Below, one piece after another: positions 49,575 through 58,650 of a stretch of DNA of 63,430 nucleotides. The stretch is from Bifidobacterium phasiani (GTDB lineage Bacteria > Actinomycetota > Actinomycetes > Actinomycetales > Bifidobacteriaceae), in NCBI RefSeq assembly GCF_019331775.1, contig NZ_JAHBBD010000017.1:1-63430 (forward strand). Direction: 5' to 3'. A model generated the notes under the pieces. That model was not told where the DNA came from and made no database searches. It saw only the letters and a list, made by a program, of their open reading frames with translations. How positions within the stretch are numbered: position 1 is the first letter of the stretch; each line of letters starts with the position of its first letter. The translations under genes were made by a program, and so were the position numbers.

Positions 49575-51200
49575 ATGGCTGACGAACATCTGTTGGATGA
49601 ATTTGCCGAACCCAACAACGACGAGACGGTGATCATACCTCCGGTCGCGGGTGGGGGAGCCGCCGCCGGATACGGGGCGCCGGCGTTCGCCGCCACGGCC
49701 GACGGCGCGGCCGCCGCCACGGGTCCGTCCCGGCCGGATGCGCGCCGCCGGAACCCCCGACTGCCCCTGATCGCCGCGCTGATCGTCGTCGGCGTGCTGC
49801 TGGTCGCAGCGGTCGCCGGGTTTTTCACCGCCCGCTGGTACTTCGGCGACAAGGCCGCCCCCGGCGTGAGCCTGGGCGGCGTGAGCGTGACCGGGCAGAC
49901 CCACGACGAGCTCGTGGACACGGTCGACGGCGTCGTCGCCGACACCGTCGTCACGGTCCGCGACGACGAGGGCAACGAGATCACGGCGACGCTGGAGGAC
50001 CTAGGCGTGAGCGTCGACGTGGACGCCACGGTCGACGACCTGCTCAACGCCAAGGGCGCCGACGAGCTGCTTGGGCTGACGCGCGTCAACCCCTTCGTCT
50101 CGCGCGAGGTCGGGCTGCACGCCGAATTCGACGACTACACGATGGAGACCTACCTCACCGACGCCTTCGTCTCCGAGGACGAGCGCGCCGTGGCCTCGAC
50201 CATCGCCTACGACCCGGCGTCGCAGCGCTATGCGGTGACCGAGGGCCGGCAGGGGCGCTCGGTCACCGCCGACGAGGTCGCCTCGGCGGTCAAGCACGCC
50301 ATCGCCCATCCGGGAACGCCGTCGACGGCGACGATCGCCTACGCCGACGTGGACATGCCGATCGGCGTCGACGCGGCGAACCAGGCCGCGGCCTTCGCCA
50401 ACCAGCGTCTGGACAACCCGATCGTCATCACCAACGGCAACGCCAGCGAGTTCCAGCTGCCTGCCGACGCCATCGCCTCGTGGACCGTGGTGACCAACGA
50501 CCTGGAGAACGGCACGATCGACGTGAGCTACAACGAGCAGGCGGTCGCCGACTACCTGGCCACGGCGATGCCCGAGCGGCTCAACCAGGAGATGGTCACC
50601 CAGGAGGACGTGGTCAACTCCTCCGGCGCCGTCGTGCTCACCAAGGTGCGCGGCGTGGACGGCGTGACCGTCACCTCGACCGACGACGCGGCGACCCAGG
50701 TGTTCCAGGCGCTGCAGGCCGGCCAGCCGGCCACCGTCCAGGCGACGGTGGAGGTCGTCGAGCACGACACCACCCAGACGGTGGTCACGATGCGCATCGT
50801 CGTCGACAAGAGCTCGCAGACCGCCACGGTGTACAACAACGACGCGGCCGTGCGCACGTTCAACGTCTGCACCGGCACGCCGGGCTCGTTCGGCGAGACC
50901 GACGGCGGCACCTTCTACATCTACCTCAAGTACTCGGTGCAGGACATGACCGGCAAGAACGAGGACGGCTCGACGTACCTGTCCAAGGGCGTCAAGTGGG
51001 TCAGCTACTTCAACGGCGGCGAGGGCTTCCACACCGCGTCGTGGAACAACTACGGCATCGCCCACGGCGATCCGGCGAACTACGGCTCGCACGGCTGCGT
51101 GAACATGTACGAGGCCGACGCGCAGTGGATCTACGACAACTGCCCGGAGGGCACGATCGTGCAGGTCGTCGGCACCACCCCCTCCGGCCCGGTGCGCTGA
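49575..51200 (+). CDS. L,D-transpeptidase with peptidoglycan-binding-4-like repeats
   Basis: The 541-residue single-pass membrane protein makes 3-3 peptidoglycan cross-links or attaches wall proteins. It has an Ala-rich cytoplasmic N terminus, a helix at about 64-88 (LPLIAALIVVGVLLVAAVAGF), two extracellular PG_binding_4/YoaR-like domains (about 95-400), and a C-terminal YkuD domain with the catalytic SHGCVNM (Cys508) and upstream HGDPANYG. Beta-lactam-insensitive cross-linking by such enzymes is known in actinobacteria. Confidence 0.92.
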   Translation: MADEHLLDEFAEPNNDETVIIPPVAGGGAAAGYGAPAFAATADGAAAATGPSRPDARRRNPRLPLIAALIVVGVLLVAAVAGFFTARWYFGDKAAPGVSLGGVSVTGQTHDELVDTVDGVVADTVVTVRDDEGNEITATLEDLGVSVDVDATVDDLLNAKGADELLGLTRVNPFVSREVGLHAEFDDYTMETYLTDAFVSEDERAVASTIAYDPASQRYAVTEGRQGRSVTADEVASAVKHAIAHPGTPSTATIAYADVDMPIGVDAANQAAAFANQRLDNPIVITNGNASEFQLPADAIASWTVVTNDLENGTIDVSYNEQAVADYLATAMPERLNQEMVTQEDVVNSSGAVVLTKVRGVDGVTVTSTDDAATQVFQALQAGQPATVQATVEVVEHDTTQTVVTMRIVVDKSSQTATVYNNDAAVRTFNVCTGTPGSFGETDGGTFYIYLKYSVQDMTGKNEDGSTYLSKGVKWVSYFNGGEGFHTASWNNYGIAHGDPANYGSHGCVNMYEADAQWIYDNCPEGTIVQVVGTTPSGPVR

Positions 51201-51249
51201 AGCCCGCGTCCGGCGTGCGCCCGGCGCGTGCCGGACGCACGCCGTGCGG

Positions 51250-51255
51250 TACGCT
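51250..51255 (+). promoter_or_regulatory. -10 element of leaderless gcvH
   Basis: TACGCT, then TGGGCGT, then ATG at 51263. Confidence 0.55.
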
Positions 51256-51262
51256 TGGGCGT

Positions 51263-51667
51263 ATGAGCGAAGCCATTGACAGCAGCATGCCCAATCTCGA
51301 CGTCCCCACCCACCTGGAATACTCCCAGGACCACGTGTGGGTCGACGCCTCCGTCTCCCCGGCCATCGTCGGCCTGACCGCGTATGCGGCGAACCGCCTC
51401 GGCGAGCTGGTCTACGTCGATCTGCCCGAGCCCGGCGACCGCGTGGAGGCCGGCGACGAGATCGTCGAGCTGGAGTCCCAGAAGGCCGTCGAGCCACTGG
51501 TGTGCCCGGTGGCCGGCGTCATCCGGTACGTGAACCGCGGCGTGGCCGACGATCCCTCCATCGTGACCAACGACCCGTACGGCGAGGGCTGGATCCTCAA
51601 GATCGAGCTGGACGACGACGAGCCGGACCTGCTGACCGCCGAGGAGTACGCGGCGGTCGCCCGGTAG
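51263..51667 (+). CDS. gcvH: Glycine cleavage system H protein (lipoyl carrier)
   Basis: GcvH is a 134-residue lipoyl-domain carrier. The modified lysine is Lys74 in VELESQKAVEPL (usual motif ESVKA). The fold landmarks VWVDA, VGLTAYAANRLGELVYVDLPEPGD and NDPYGEGWILKI are intact, so it should accept lipoate. No gcvP, gcvT or lpd is adjacent. A lipoate-protein ligase-like gene lies 6 kb downstream and may modify it. The long upstream frame overlaps the transpeptidase gene and is excluded. Confidence 0.94.
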   Translation: MSEAIDSSMPNLDVPTHLEYSQDHVWVDASVSPAIVGLTAYAANRLGELVYVDLPEPGDRVEAGDEIVELESQKAVEPLVCPVAGVIRYVNRGVADDPSIVTNDPYGEGWILKIELDDDEPDLLTAEEYAAVAR

Positions 51668-51896
51668 CCGAGCCGTCCGGCGCGCGGCCCGTCGCCGCGG
51701 CGCCCGGCCCGCCGGCCCGCCCGGTCCGCGCGGCCGCCCGGAGTCCGACCGGTCGCATGCGCCCGGGCGCGCTCCAGGCGGCCGTATGCGGCCCCGGGCA
51801 TGGCGCCGTGGCGGGCGCCCTCGACGGCGCCCCGACGTACCCTGAAATTCCCCTGAATTCGCCGGCCGCCGACATCCTGTGGACATATTGTGCAGG

Positions 51897-51902
51897 TATA
51901 GT
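51897..51902 (+). promoter_or_regulatory. -10 element of leaderless App1-like gene
   Basis: TATAGT lies 6 nt before the ATG at 51909. Confidence 0.55.
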
Positions 51903-51908
51903 GAACAT

Positions 51909-53159
51909 ATGGGTACGTCACGTCGAACATCATCGGATACTGCGCAGCACGGCACGGCCGCGCCCATCCCCGCGCGCAAGGCCGTCACCACCTTCGACGC
52001 GGCGTCGCGCCATGAGCGCATCGAGGGCAAGCCGCCGCTGATCCGCGTCATGCGCCGGCTGATCACCGGGGGCGTGGGGCTGTGGGCCCGGGTGTCCACG
52101 GCCGTGGTGAGGCATCTGGGCTGGTACGGCCGCGTCGACCCCTACGTGGGGTACGGCACCGAGCGGTACTCGCGCCTGATCTGCCGCACCGTGTACGCGC
52201 CGGAGCACAGCAAGTCCGGCGCCCGGACGCGCGGCATCTGGGGGATGCTCGCCATCCCGGCCCCGCACCGCGAGGTGCGCATCGCCATCGACGGCACGCC
52301 GCTGGAGACGATGCAGGTGGGTTCGTCCGAGGTGTACGACCGGCCGGACCCGGCCCGGGCCACGCCCACCGAATACGTCTCGTCCGACGACGCCGGGTAC
52401 CTCGACCTGGTCGCCGAGCACCGCCTGAGCCCGGGCGTGCACCACGTCTCCTACCGCGTGCCGCGGCGCAAGCCCGTCAGCGCGAACCTGTTCACGATCC
52501 CGGCCGGCTCGAAGGTCGGCATCATCTCGGACGTGGACGACACCATCATGGTCACGCAGGTGCCCACGCTGTGGAAGGCCGTCTACAACCTGCTGTTCCT
52601 GAACCCGCGCAAGCGCGCCCCCGTGCCGGGCATGAGCGTGCTGTTCACCAAGCTGGCGTCGCTGTTCCCGGACGCCCCGTTCTTCTACCTGTCCACGTCG
52701 CCGTGGAACGTGGAGAGCTCGATCCGCCACTTCATCGCCGACCACGGCTACCCGGACGGCCCGCTGCTGCTGCGCGACCTCGATCCGCGGCCCAAGACCT
52801 TCGTGCCCACGGGCGTGCAGCACAAGCTCGAGTTCGCCGAGCAGCTCATGGGCGACTTCCCCGGCATGCGGTTCATCCTCATCGGCGACGACGGACAGAA
52901 GGACCCGACCACCTACGCCACGATCGCCAAGCGCTACCCGGGCCGCGTGATCGCCATCGGCATCCGCCAGCTGTCGCCCCGCGAGTCCTCGCCGCTGGGG
53001 TCGGTGTCGGGGCTGTCGTCCACCCAGCCGATGCCGGTGACCGACGTGCCGGTGTTCACCGGCACGACCGGCGCGAACCTGATGAAGACGATGCTGCCGT
53101 ACCTGGAACGGTACGTGGCCGGCGACGCGGCGCCGACGCGCACGCCGCCACGGGCATGA
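51909..53159 (+). CDS. App1-like (DUF2183) phosphatase
   Basis: The 416-residue protein has the C-terminal App1/DUF2183 catalytic domain (about 200-360), a HAD-like fold with ISDVDDTIMVT as the nucleophile motif, FFYLSTSPWNV as motif II, and FILIGDDGQKDPTTYA as the C-terminal acidic motif. Yeast App1 is a phosphatidate phosphatase; bacterial members are largely uncharacterised. A basic, amphipathic N-terminal region (RVMRRLITGGVGLWARVSTA) might touch the membrane. It is monocistronic and leaderless. Confidence 0.85.
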   Translation: MGTSRRTSSDTAQHGTAAPIPARKAVTTFDAASRHERIEGKPPLIRVMRRLITGGVGLWARVSTAVVRHLGWYGRVDPYVGYGTERYSRLICRTVYAPEHSKSGARTRGIWGMLAIPAPHREVRIAIDGTPLETMQVGSSEVYDRPDPARATPTEYVSSDDAGYLDLVAEHRLSPGVHHVSYRVPRRKPVSANLFTIPAGSKVGIISDVDDTIMVTQVPTLWKAVYNLLFLNPRKRAPVPGMSVLFTKLASLFPDAPFFYLSTSPWNVESSIRHFIADHGYPDGPLLLRDLDPRPKTFVPTGVQHKLEFAEQLMGDFPGMRFILIGDDGQKDPTTYATIAKRYPGRVIAIGIRQLSPRESSPLGSVSGLSSTQPMPVTDVPVFTGTTGANLMKTMLPYLERYVAGDAAPTRTPPRA

Positions 53160-53166
53160 GGGCCCC

Positions 53167-53172
53167 TATAAT
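53167..53172 (+). promoter_or_regulatory. -10 element of leaderless oligopeptidase gene
   Basis: A perfect TATAAT lies 7 nt before the ATG at 53180, directly after the stop of the App1-like gene (53159). Confidence 0.65.
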
Positions 53173-53179
53173 CGCCTGC

Positions 53180-55723
53180 ATGAACGACCACACTGCCATG
53201 CCCGCCGCCGCGCGCGGCGAGGCGCCCACGCGGGGCGCGACGCCCGCCGATGCGCCGACGCCCCCCGTCGCGAAGCGGGTGCCGCACGAGCGCACCTGCC
53301 ACGGCGACACGTTCGTCGACCCGTACGAGTGGATGCGCGACAGGCAATCCCCCGAGGTCCGCGCCTACGTCGACGCGCAGAACGCCTACTGCGAGCGGCG
53401 CACCGCGCATCTGGGCGCGCTGCGCGCCACCCTGTTCGACGAGCTGAAGTCCCGCGTGCAGGAGACCGACATGTCGGTGCCCACCCGCATGAACGGGTAC
53501 TGGTACTTCACGCGCACGCGCGAGGGCAGCCAGTACGCGGTGCAGTGCCGCCTGCCGATCCGCGGCGAGGACGACTGGACCCCGCCGCGGGTGGACGCCG
53601 CCGGCGAGCCCGGCTCGATGCCCGGCGAGCAGATCGTGTTCGACACGAACCGTGAGGCGGAGGGCCACGACTTCTTCCGCGTGGGCGGCATGGACCTGAG
53701 CCGCGACGGCCGGTGGCTGCTCTACGGCACGGACACGGCCGGCGACGAGCGCTACGACTACCGCCTGCGCGACCTGGAGACCGGCGAGGAGCTGCCGGAG
53801 CGCATCGAGGGCGTCGCCGGCGCCTGCCTGACCCCGGACGCGCGCTGGGTGTTCTACACCCTGCTGGACGACGCGTGGCGCCCGTACGCCGTGCGCCGCC
53901 ACCGCGTCGGCACGCCGGTGGCCGACGACGTCGAGGTGCACCGGGAGGACGACGAGCGCTTCTGGCTCGACGTCGGCCTGAGCTTCGACGAGCGCCATCT
54001 GATCATCGGCGTCGGCTCGAAGACGACCACCGAGGTGCTGATGCTGCCGACGGCCGCGCCCGAGGGGGAGTTCCGCGCGTTCATCCCGCGGCGGGACGGC
54101 ATCGAGTACGACGTGAGCTTCACCTGCTTCGAGGGCGCGGCCGAGGACGGCGGGGACATCCCGCTGGCCGTCGTGTACCACAACGCCCGCAACCCCAACT
54201 TCGAGATCGACGTGATCGACATGCGCGGCCACGAGCCGCCGTACCGCCTCGGCGAGGGCGTGTGCGTGGCCGAGGGCTCGCCCTACGGCTGCGAGGACGG
54301 CGACCTCGTCGAGCCGGGCGCGTCGCGCGAGCCGATCACCCGGCCGTACCGCAGCCCGCGCAACCCGGCGATCCTGCAGGGGGCGCACGGCCTGGGCATC
54401 GAGGGCATCGCGATCCACCGGCACTTCGTGGCGCTGAGCTACCGCTCGGACGGCCTGCCGCGCCTGGCGGTGATGACCAAGGCGGACGCGGCGCGCGACT
54501 TCCTGGCCGGCAGGCCGTGGCGGTTCCGCGAGCTGCTGCCGCCGGCGCTCGAGAACGACTGGGACGTCGCCGACGACGACGCGGACGGCGGCATGTTCGC
54601 CCCCGACGCGGACGACGCGCTCGTCGCCTCCAGCGACGACCTGTCCGGCCCGCACTCGACCGTGACCTCGTCGGACGGCGCCTCCGCCGACGGCCTGCCC
54701 GGCGAGACCCGCCGGCTGTACACGATCGGCGCCGGCGGCAACCCGTCGTACGACGCGCCGCGCATGCGCTACTCGTTCGCCAGCTACACGCGCCCCGGCG
54801 AGCTGCACGAGGTCGACCCGGCCACCGGCGAGGACGTGCTGCTCAAGCGCGCCACGGTGCTCGGGGACTTCGACCCGCGCGACTACATGGAGCGGCGCGT
54901 GTGGATCAGGGCGCGCGACGGCGAACGCATCCCGGTCTCTCTGGTGTGGCGGCGCGACGTGCCGGTCAGCGACTGCCCGATGTTCATCACCGGCTACGGC
55001 GCCTACGGCTCCAGCTCCGACCCGGCGTTCTCGGTGGGCCGCCTGAGCCTGCTCGACCGCGGCGCGCTGTACGCGGTGCCGCACGTGCGCGGCGGCGGCG
55101 AGCTGGGCCGCGCCTGGTACGAGCAGGGGCGGAGGCTGCACAAGCGGCACACCTTCGAGGACTTCGTCGACGCGACCGCCGCGCTGCAGGACGCGCGCCT
55201 GGCCGACGTCCGCCGCACGGTGGCCAACGGCGGCTCCGCGGGCGGCCTGCTCATGGGCGCGATCGCGAACATGGCGCCGGAGCGCTTCGCCGGCATCGAG
55301 GCGGACGTGCCGTTCGTCGACGCGCTGACCACGATCCTGGACCCCTCGCTGCCGCTGACCGTGATCGAGTGGGACGAGTGGGGCGACCCGCTGCACGACC
55401 GCGCCGTGTACGACTACATGAAGTCGTACACGCCGTATGAGAACGCGCCGCAGGCCGGCGACGCGGACGGCGCGGCCGCGCGCTTCCCCCGGATCCTGAT
55501 CACCACGTCGATGAACGACACCCGCGTGCTGGTCGTGGAGCCGCTGAAATGGCTGGCGCGGCTGCAGTCGGCCGGCGTCGACGCCGTCGCCCGGATCGAG
55601 GTGGAGGGTGGGCACGGCGGCACCTCGGGCCGCTACAAGCAGTGGGAGGAGGTCTGCTTCGAGAACGCCTGGTGTCTGGATGTGATGCTCAACGGGCGGC
55701 ACGCCGCCGAATCGGGCGCCTGA
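53180..55723 (+). CDS. ptrB: Oligopeptidase B-like prolyl oligopeptidase
   Basis: The 847-residue cytoplasmic serine peptidase of family S9A has a beta-propeller domain that filters short peptides and a C-terminal alpha/beta hydrolase. The nucleophile is Ser686 in ANGGSAGGLLMG. The family segment ITGYGAYGSSSDPAF and the histidine in VEGGHGGTSGRYKQW are present. An acidic insert of about 60 residues (around 460-515, DVADDDADGG) precedes the YSFASYTRP linker. It probably degrades basic-residue peptides in the cytoplasm. Confidence 0.93.
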   Translation: MNDHTAMPAAARGEAPTRGATPADAPTPPVAKRVPHERTCHGDTFVDPYEWMRDRQSPEVRAYVDAQNAYCERRTAHLGALRATLFDELKSRVQETDMSVPTRMNGYWYFTRTREGSQYAVQCRLPIRGEDDWTPPRVDAAGEPGSMPGEQIVFDTNREAEGHDFFRVGGMDLSRDGRWLLYGTDTAGDERYDYRLRDLETGEELPERIEGVAGACLTPDARWVFYTLLDDAWRPYAVRRHRVGTPVADDVEVHREDDERFWLDVGLSFDERHLIIGVGSKTTTEVLMLPTAAPEGEFRAFIPRRDGIEYDVSFTCFEGAAEDGGDIPLAVVYHNARNPNFEIDVIDMRGHEPPYRLGEGVCVAEGSPYGCEDGDLVEPGASREPITRPYRSPRNPAILQGAHGLGIEGIAIHRHFVALSYRSDGLPRLAVMTKADAARDFLAGRPWRFRELLPPALENDWDVADDDADGGMFAPDADDALVASSDDLSGPHSTVTSSDGASADGLPGETRRLYTIGAGGNPSYDAPRMRYSFASYTRPGELHEVDPATGEDVLLKRATVLGDFDPRDYMERRVWIRARDGERIPVSLVWRRDVPVSDCPMFITGYGAYGSSSDPAFSVGRLSLLDRGALYAVPHVRGGGELGRAWYEQGRRLHKRHTFEDFVDATAALQDARLADVRRTVANGGSAGGLLMGAIANMAPERFAGIEADVPFVDALTTILDPSLPLTVIEWDEWGDPLHDRAVYDYMKSYTPYENAPQAGDADGAAARFPRILITTSMNDTRVLVVEPLKWLARLQSAGVDAVARIEVEGGHGGTSGRYKQWEEVCFENAWCLDVMLNGRHAAESGA

Positions 55724-55774
55724 CCCCCGTGTCCATCTGCTGAGCCGGGGGGCGCCGCGGCCGGTGCGGACGAG

Positions 55775-55780
55775 TAGTCT
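55775..55780 (+). promoter_or_regulatory. -10 element of leaderless leuB
   Basis: TAGTCT lies 8 nt before the ATG at 55789. Confidence 0.5.
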
Positions 55781-55788
55781 CGCTCACT

Positions 55789-56829
55789 ATGAGCGAAACA
55801 ACGAAGAAGTATCGGATCGCCGTCATCCCCGGCGACGGCATCGGCAAGGAAGTCACCCCGTGGGCCCAAAAGGCCCTCGAACACGCAGCGCAGGGTGTCG
55901 CCGACTTCGAGTACGAGGACTTCGACCTGGGGGCGGAGCGCTATCTGCGCGACGGCGCCATCCTGCCGGACGAGGAGCTGGAGCGCATCAAGACCACCGA
56001 CGCCATCCTGCTGGGCGCGGTCGGCGACCCGCGCATCAAGGCGGGCGTCCTGGAGCGCGGCCTGCTGCTGCGCCTGCGCTTCGAGCTCGACCAGTACGTT
56101 AACCTGCGCCCCTCCAAGCTGTACCGCGGCGTGACCTCGCCGCTGGCGAACCCCGGCGACATCGACTTCGTGGTGGTGCGCGAGGGCACCGAGGGCCTGT
56201 ACTGCGGCGCGGGCGGCGCGGTCCGCCGCCAGACCCCGCACGAGGTGGCCACCGAGGTGTCGATCAACACGGCGTACGGCGTCGAGCGCGTGGTGCGCTA
56301 CGCCTTCGAGCTGGCGATGAAGCGCCGGAGGCACGTCACGCTGGTGCACAAGAAGAACGTGCTGGTCAACGCCGGCGACATGTGGCAGCGCATCGTCGAC
56401 CGCGTCGGCGAGGAGTACCCCGAGGTGACGCACGACTACAACCACATCGACGCGGCCACCATCTACCTGGTCTCCGACCCGTCGCGCTTCGACGTGATCC
56501 TGACCGACAACCTGTTCGGCGACATCCTGACCGACGAGGCGGGCGCCGTGGTCGGCGGCGTCGGCTACTCGGCGTCCGGCTGCATCAACGCGAGCAACGA
56601 GTTCCCCTCGATGTTCGAGCCGATCCACGGTTCGGCCCCGGACATCGCGGGCCAGGGCATCGCCAACCCGACCGCCGCAATCCTGTCCGCCGCGATGCTG
56701 CTGCGCCACCTCGGCTTCGACGAGGCGGCGGCGCGCATCGACGCCGCCGTCGAGGCCGACATCGCCGAGCTGGGCTCCACGCCTCGCAGCACCGACGAGA
56801 TCGGCCGCGACATCCTCGCGCGCATGTAA
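55789..56829 (+). CDS. leuB: 3-isopropylmalate dehydrogenase
   Basis: LeuB oxidatively decarboxylates 3-isopropylmalate in leucine synthesis using NAD. The 346-residue protein shows [24 protein letters not shown], the catalytic lysine in LVHKKNVLV, the metal-binding aspartates in [16 protein letters not shown] and the NAD-binding [18 protein letters not shown]. It is the short actinobacterial form. It stands alone; leuA and leuCD are not in the window. Confidence 0.96.
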   Translation: MSETTKKYRIAVIPGDGIGKEVTPWAQKALEHAAQGVADFEYEDFDLGAERYLRDGAILPDEELERIKTTDAILLGAVGDPRIKAGVLERGLLLRLRFELDQYVNLRPSKLYRGVTSPLANPGDIDFVVVREGTEGLYCGAGGAVRRQTPHEVATEVSINTAYGVERVVRYAFELAMKRRRHVTLVHKKNVLVNAGDMWQRIVDRVGEEYPEVTHDYNHIDAATIYLVSDPSRFDVILTDNLFGDILTDEAGAVVGGVGYSASGCINASNEFPSMFEPIHGSAPDIAGQGIANPTAAILSAAMLLRHLGFDEAAARIDAAVEADIAELGSTPRSTDEIGRDILARM

Positions 56830-56952
56830 CCGTCGGGCGCATGGCGGAAACGGGGGCGTCGCCGGGATCCGGCGGCGCCCCGTCGTATGCCGGGGTCCGG
56901 TTTCAGGGTCGGTTCAGGGGTGACTGCGGTCGTGCGGCGCCGTGCGGTGGGT

Positions 56953-56958
56953 TATCGT
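56953..56958 (+). promoter_or_regulatory. -10 element of leaderless TM2 gene
   Basis: TATCGT, then GGTGGT, then GTG at 56965. The same hexamer is seen at the LacI-type promoter. Confidence 0.5.
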
Positions 56959-56964
56959 GGTGGT

Positions 56965-57486
56965 GTGAACGAGAACGAGAACACCGGCGCCCCGCAGGGC
57001 GGATACGCGCAGAACCCCCAGTACGCGCAGCAGCCGTACGGCCAGCAGCCCTACGGCGGGACCGCGTACGGACAGCAGTCCTATGGTCAGCAGCCGTACG
57101 GCCAGCAGGCCGGGCAGGGCTACGGCCAGCAGCCCTACGGCGGCCAGGCGTACGGCCAGCAGTACGGCCAGGCGTACGGCCAGCAGCCGTACCGGCAGCC
57201 CGGCTACCAGGACCCCAACGTGCCGTATGGCTACGTGCCGCGCAACAAGCTCGTGGCCGGCCTGCTCGGCATCTTCCTGGGGTCGCTGGGCATCCACAAC
57301 TTCTACCTGGGGTACACGTCCAAGGCGGTCTGCCAGCTGCTGCTCACCTGCGTGGGCTGGATCCTGTTCGGCCTCGGCCCGCTCGCCGCGGGCATCTGGG
57401 GCCTGGTCGAGGGCGTGCTCATCCTGTGCTCGAACGTCGGCTCGCCGTGGCACCGCGACGCGCGCGGCGTGGAGCTGCATGACTGA
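56965..57486 (+). CDS. TM2-domain membrane protein with Tyr/Gln-rich repeat N terminus
   Basis: The 173-residue protein has two parts. Residues about 14-85 are low-complexity tandem repeats of YGQQ/PYGQQ, a Tyr/Gln/Gly-rich prion-like sequence with no charged residues. Residues about 95-160 are a TM2 domain: NKLVAGLLGIFLGSLGIHNF, the FYLGYTSKA loop and a second helix region around WILFGLGPLAAGIWGLVEG. Function is unknown; TM2 proteins may sense or recruit partners at the membrane. It starts with GTG and its stop directly abuts, in frame, the ATG of the lipoate ligase-like gene. Confidence 0.88.
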   Translation: MNENENTGAPQGGYAQNPQYAQQPYGQQPYGGTAYGQQSYGQQPYGQQAGQGYGQQPYGGQAYGQQYGQAYGQQPYRQPGYQDPNVPYGYVPRNKLVAGLLGIFLGSLGIHNFYLGYTSKAVCQLLLTCVGWILFGLGPLAAGIWGLVEGVLILCSNVGSPWHRDARGVELHD

Positions 57487-58638
57487 ATGCGCGGCCTGTG
57501 CAAGCAGCCCGGCGGCAAGCTCGTCGCCGTCGCCGTCGAGTCCGGCGGCGGGGCGTGGTCCTGCCGCCTCGACGGCGACTTCTTCGCGGACGGCGCCGAC
57601 GACGCGGCCTGCCGCGCGCTGATCGCGGACATCGAGGCCTCGCTGGCGGCCGTGGCCGCGGGCCCGGCGGCGACGGCCGACCCGGCGGCTGTCCGGGGCT
57701 CGGCGAGGGATGCGGTGGACGGCGCGATGCGGCGCCACCCCGCGGCCCGACTGGTCGGCGCGGACGCCGCGACGATCGCCACGGCCTTCCTGCGGGCCGT
57801 CGGCCTGGACGACGCCGGGGCCCGCGCCACGGCCGGCGGCCCGGTCGAACCGCGGCCCGCCGCGCCTCCCGAACCGGACTGGCGGGCCTTCTGGCGCGCC
57901 CTCGCCCCCGTCGTCGTGCGCGACCGGCCGCGCACCCCGGAGGAGCAGATGGCGCTCGACGAGCGGTGGGCCCGCGAGGTGGCCGCCGGAAAACGCCCCG
58001 CGACGCTGCGGTTCTGGGAGTGGTCGGCGCCGGCGGTCGTCGTCGGGCGCTTCCAGTCGATCCCCGACGAGGTGCGCGTCGACGAGGCTCGGCGGCTGGG
58101 GTTCCATGTCGTGCGGCGGTGCACCGGCGGCGGCGCGATGGTCGTCGAGCCCGACGGGGTGATCACCTACTCGCTGTATGCGCCCGCGGACGCCCTCGAC
58201 GGCGTCGGCGCGGCCGAGGCGTACCGCCGGTGCGACGGATGGCTGGTGGCGGCGCTGCGCGGGCTGGGGCTGGACGCCGGATTCCAGGGGCTCAACGACA
58301 TCGCCTCGGCGCGCGGGAAGATCGGCGGGGCGGCGCAGCGGCGCTTCCCGGCGGCGCACGGCGGGCCGGGCGCGGTGCTGCACCACACCACGCTGGCCTA
58401 CGACCTCGACGGCGCGACGATGGCCGGCCTGCTCAACACCTCCCGCGAGAAGCTCTCCGACAAGGCCGTGCGCTCGGCGCGCCGGCGGGTCGACCCGCTG
58501 CGCTCGCAGACCGGGCTGCCGCGCCGGGCCGTGCTCGACGCGCTGACGGCTGCCGCGGCGCAGGCCGGCGGCACGGCCGCCCCGCGCGGCCGGGCATACA
58601 ATGGGAGGACAGACCCCGGGGAGACGTCGAACGGATGA
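57487..58638 (+). CDS. Lipoate-protein ligase-like protein with N-terminal accessory domain
   Basis: The 383-residue protein is of the biotin/lipoate ligase fold. The N terminus (KQPGGKLVAVAVES through LDGDFFADG, about 6-55) resembles the accessory domain that is C-terminal in E. coli LplA. The catalytic domain (about 135-350) has WSAPAVVVGRFQS, the lipoyl-AMP loop RRCTGGGAMVVEP and the lysine Lys278 in LNDIASARGKIGG. It is therefore a domain-shuffled lipoate ligase or lipoyl transferase, and GcvH is the only lipoyl domain seen in the window. It is expressed with the TM2 gene (TGA then ATG with no gap). Confidence 0.82.
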   Translation: MRGLCKQPGGKLVAVAVESGGGAWSCRLDGDFFADGADDAACRALIADIEASLAAVAAGPAATADPAAVRGSARDAVDGAMRRHPAARLVGADAATIATAFLRAVGLDDAGARATAGGPVEPRPAAPPEPDWRAFWRALAPVVVRDRPRTPEEQMALDERWAREVAAGKRPATLRFWEWSAPAVVVGRFQSIPDEVRVDEARRLGFHVVRRCTGGGAMVVEPDGVITYSLYAPADALDGVGAAEAYRRCDGWLVAALRGLGLDAGFQGLNDIASARGKIGGAAQRRFPAAHGGPGAVLHHTTLAYDLDGATMAGLLNTSREKLSDKAVRSARRRVDPLRSQTGLPRRAVLDALTAAAAQAGGTAAPRGRAYNGRTDPGETSNG

Positions 58639-58650
58639 TACGGAGGAGCA

